From: Dyadobacter sp. UC 10
Lineage (GTDB): Bacteria; Bacteroidota; Bacteroidia; Cytophagales; Spirosomataceae
Direction of reading: 5' to 3'
Length of the DNA: 64,000 nucleotides
Assembly: GCF_008369915.1 (NCBI RefSeq)
Contig: NZ_VSRN01000001.1
Location: forward strand, 5,700,501-5,764,500
The translations under genes were made by a program, and so were the position numbers. Shown piece after piece: positions 61,762 to 64,000 of the stretch (within the stretch, counting starts at the first letter, position 1; every line of letters begins with the position of its first letter). The notes under the pieces were generated by a model. That model worked only from the letters and a program-made list of their open reading frames with translations. It was not told where the DNA came from and ran no database searches.

Positions 61762-63126
61762 TTAAATAGTTTGACTAAAAAGGTTCGTTTGAGGCAAATC
61801 TGCCCACAATCTGGCGTCGAACGCCATACATATATTCCGGACAAAGGCCTTGCCTTTTTCCGTTACACGCAAACGAAAAGGTTCTGTCTCAATCAGTTCA
61901 TCCGCTTCCAGTTCGGCCAGCCTTTCTACTGCCTGGTATACTTCGCCCGTTATTTCGGAAGTACTGGTCCAGGAGGTTTTAAACCCGGTCATCAAATGCA
62001 GGATATGCTTGCGGAGGATGAGGTCTTCGCGGCTCAGAACGTGTCCTTTGATGATCGGAAGCTCATTTGCAGCTACCCGCTTGTAGTAGTCTTCGGTCTT
62101 TTTCTCATTCTGCGCATATCCCCACCAGCAGTCGCTGATCGAAGAAGCGCCGAGGCCGATCAGGAGCTGCGTTTGGGTATCGGTGTAGCCCATAAAATTG
62201 CGGTGCAGGCGGTTTTCCTGCTGGGCAATGTACAATTCATCCGTTTCCAGCGCAAAGTGGTCCATGCCAATATCCTGGTAACCTGCGAGTTCCAATGCGT
62301 TTCTGCCAGTTTCGTAGATCGCCATTTTCTTTTCGGCATCCGGCAGATCGAGCTCCGTAAAGTTGCGCTGGCCGGGTTTGATCCAGGGAACGTGTGCGTA
62401 GCTGTAAAATGCGATGCGGTCGGGTTTGAGCTGAATCACACGCATCATCGTTTGCATCATCGAGCAAAGACGCTGCTCGGGAAGTCCATAAACAATATCA
62501 TAATTGATTGAAGTGTAGCCCAGTTCCCGTGCTTTTTCGGTCAGGTGGCGGACCTGCTCGTAGGTTTGATGGCGGTTGATCACGGCGAGTACCAGCGGGT
62601 TAAAGTCCTGCACGCCAATGCTGATCCGCCTGAAACCGACATGAAACAGCGCAACCAGGTGTTCATCGGTAGTATTGCCCGGATGTGCCTCAAAACTGAA
62701 ACTGGCTTTCGGGTGGACAACAGCTTTTTCGAGTAAACCCAGAATCAGTCTCGTCAGGTTTTTGGGATTGAAAAAGGTAGGTGTCCCGCCGCCCAGGTGC
62801 AGCTCGCGGATAACCGGGGCATTTTCACCAAACACGGAAAAGTACATTTCCCACTCTTTTAAAACCGCGTCGATGTACTTATTTTCGACCGCGTGGTTGA
62901 TGGTGATCCGCGTGTTGCAGCCGCAGTAAGTACATAAGCTTTCGCAAAAAGGCAGGTGGACATAGAGGCTGATCCCTTCTTTGCAATTTGAAAATGAGAA
63001 TGCATCATGCACCAATTCTTTCCATTTTGCTTCGCTGGGAGGTGTTTTTTGCCAATAAGGCACGGTGGGATAGCTGGTATATCTCGGCCCCGGGGTATTG
63101 TATTTAAATAACAAATCCTTGTCCAT
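61762..63126 (-). CDS. hemN: Oxygen-independent coproporphyrinogen III oxidase
   Basis: A 454-aa radical-SAM enzyme that decarboxylates coproporphyrinogen III in haem synthesis without oxygen. The 4Fe-4S motif is C61-E-S-L-C65-T-Y-C68 with the extra Cys70 that is typical of true HemN. LHLGGGTPTFF marks the SAM-binding GGTP region, SFEAHPGN and ISIGVQDFNP follow, and the C-terminal HemN_C domain ends the protein. The N-terminal FKYNTPGPRYTSYPTVPYW confirms HemN rather than HemW. The frame extends to 63183; the ATG at 63126 is the family start. It lies in a cluster with a PAS kinase and SafE/FixH genes, consistent with low-oxygen use. Confidence 0.95.
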   Translation of the reverse strand: MDKDLLFKYNTPGPRYTSYPTVPYWQKTPPSEAKWKELVHDAFSFSNCKEGISLYVHLPFCESLCTYCGCNTRITINHAVENKYIDAVLKEWEMYFSVFGENAPVIRELHLGGGTPTFFNPKNLTRLILGLLEKAVVHPKASFSFEAHPGNTTDEHLVALFHVGFRRISIGVQDFNPLVLAVINRHQTYEQVRHLTEKARELGYTSINYDIVYGLPEQRLCSMMQTMMRVIQLKPDRIAFYSYAHVPWIKPGQRNFTELDLPDAEKKMAIYETGRNALELAGYQDIGMDHFALETDELYIAQQENRLHRNFMGYTDTQTQLLIGLGASSISDCWWGYAQNEKKTEDYYKRVAANELPIIKGHVLSREDLILRKHILHLMTGFKTSWTSTSEITGEVYQAVERLAELEADELIETEPFRLRVTEKGKAFVRNICMAFDARLWADLPQTNLFSQTI

Positions 63127-63231
63127 CTTCGTAGTTGAATGTAAATGATCTGGTACCAAAACTACCCGGTCGGGCATTTTCAAAACATGATGCAGGTCAT
63201 GAAAAAAACATACTTTGATTGTTTGGCGACG

Positions 63232-63933
63232 CTATTTGCAAACCGTGACTGTTGAAGAACTGCCCACCCGACGCTGCGGTAACTCAACCCATATCCCGCG
63301 CGCGACCAGCCAGATCCCGGCCAAAGCCAGCACGAATGGCGTGAAATGATTGATCCTGGAACGCACCGCCGGGCTTATCTTTTGCCTTGCCAAACCCACC
63401 GCAAGCATTGCCGGGAATGTACCCAGTCCGAAGAGCAGCATATAAATGGCGCCACCGGCGGTTGAACCCGTCGCAACGGAACTCAGCAGCGCCATATATA
63501 CCATTCCGCAGGGCAGTAATCCATTCAGAAAACCCAGTAATGCGGATTTGTCCAGCCTGCGGCTTTGCAGTAGCAGCGCCATTTTCTTTTTCAGAGTGCT
63601 GATCAATTTTACCCAAAAAACCGGTGGCTTCAGGTACCTGTTCAAGGAGCCCGGCCAGAAAACGTAGAACAACATTACGATTCCTGCCGCAATGGAAAGG
63701 TATTGCAGCAGCCCGATCCAGGCCAGGGATGCGCCAAGCGAGCCGACGAGCATCCCCAGTAAGGCATAACCACCTGCGCGGCCCAAATTGTAGGTCAGCA
63801 ACCCGGCTGCCTGCCACACAAAGTTTCCCCGGTGAACGGGCATAGCGAGCGCGATCGGGCCGCACATGCCGATGCAATGCAGGCTGCTCACCAATCCCAT
63901 TGTCAGGGCCAGCAGGGGCAGGGCGGTAGTCAT
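63232..63933 (-). CDS. SafE/TauE-type membrane protein, cytochrome oxidase biogenesis-associated
   Basis: A 233-aa protein of about six membrane helices belonging to the SafE_2 (PF13386-like) group: LVSSLHCIGMCGPIALAMP at ~15-33 carries the conserved His19-Cys20 and Cys24, and LGFLNGLLPCGMVYMALL repeats a Pro-Cys motif. This group is typically encoded next to FixH/CcoH in cbb3-oxidase clusters and may move copper or a cofactor. The start codon overlaps the stop of the upstream partial gene (63930-63933, ATGA), so they are coupled. A minimal cbb3 link is inferred from that neighbour. Confidence 0.85.
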   Translation of the reverse strand: MTTALPLLALTMGLVSSLHCIGMCGPIALAMPVHRGNFVWQAAGLLTYNLGRAGGYALLGMLVGSLGASLAWIGLLQYLSIAAGIVMLFYVFWPGSLNRYLKPPVFWVKLISTLKKKMALLLQSRRLDKSALLGFLNGLLPCGMVYMALLSSVATGSTAGGAIYMLLFGLGTFPAMLAVGLARQKISPAVRSRINHFTPFVLALAGIWLVARGIWVELPQRRVGSSSTVTVCK

Positions 63934-64000
63934 TCTGGAGTATGGTTTTTAGTTTGTTCCAATGTCAGCACGCCCTCGTTCCAATAGGTTTCCGCGCCTG
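63930..64000 (-). CDS. 3' end of probable FixH/CcoH gene (partial)
   Basis: The last ~22 codons of a minus-strand gene enter the window at 64000 and end in TGA at 63930, overlapping the SafE-type start by 4 bp. The residues GAETYWNEGVLTLEQTKNH resemble the C-terminus of FixH proteins (a GxxxYW-x-xGV pattern). FixH is a small membrane protein needed for cbb3 oxidase maturation. Too short for certainty; the context (SafE next door) supports it. Confidence 0.5.
   Translation of the reverse strand, partial: GAETYWNEGVLTLEQTKNHTPE

Overview
The window looks like chromosome of a Bacteroidota bacterium of the order Cytophagales; the gene mix resembles Dyadobacter-type genomes, but the genus is an inference. 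Supporting signs are two SusC/SusD outer-membrane pairs, an ECF sigma/FecR cascade, T9SS-type C-terminal sorting domains (M43 protease, delta-60-repeat protein), a DACNV-type protein, several DUFs typical of the phylum (DUF4468, DUF6157, DUF1801) and weak Shine-Dalgarno signals. No rRNA, tRNA or CRISPR array was seen.

Layout. 0.3-5.3 kb: degenerate diadenylate-cyclase-like protein, DinB polymerase, secreted M43 metalloprotease, small hypothetical. 5.7-10.9 kb: SusC/SusD pair 1, whose SusC carries a long Pro/Thr-rich leader. 11-18.4 kb: secreted delta-60-repeat protein, P450/antiporter operon, Dps, SYLF/KTSC operon, intergenic repeats and a hypothetical.

18.7-25 kb: an AT-richer accessory island. 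It holds a P-loop ATPase gene of the Sll1717 type with a deoxyribosyltransferase/TIR-like N-terminus, split by an 858-bp IS5-family element. Next are an XRE regulator, a HipA-like kinase and a DUF3037 protein in one orientation, and a divergent SymE-like toxin gene. Removing the element plus one TTA target duplication rejoins the ATPase halves in frame (about 767 aa).

25-40.5 kb: many small stand-alone genes: HTH-membrane regulator, MarR-GNAT fusion, frameshifted esterase, tandem DHFR-like reductases, hydrolases, SMI1/KNR4 protein, lipoproteins, a methyltransferase and a beta-lactamase-fold hydrolase. Two coupled pairs stand out: DUF4062 protein plus gamma-glutamylcyclotransferase-like protein, and a leaderless subtilase plus a 76-aa protein resembling a free-standing I9-type inhibitor.

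40.5-56 kb: an M81 peptidase divergent from a GH140-like glycosidase, then a glycan-type locus: ECF sigma, FecR, STN-containing SusC, SusD, a PSCyt1/DUF1549/LamG/DUF1553 cytochrome-like protein and a Tat-exported DUF1501 protein. The sigma/FecR/STN-SusC trio suggests substrate-triggered transenvelope signalling.

56-64 kb: DUF4468 protein, an alpha/beta hydrolase, a 600-aa unrecognised protein, then a minus-strand set that fits oxygen/redox adaptation: FixH tail, SafE-type membrane protein, HemN, PAS histidine kinase, and a receiver-CRP/FNR fusion.

Start codons were moved inward from the longest open frame wherever a downstream ATG gave a better signal peptide or family N-terminus.
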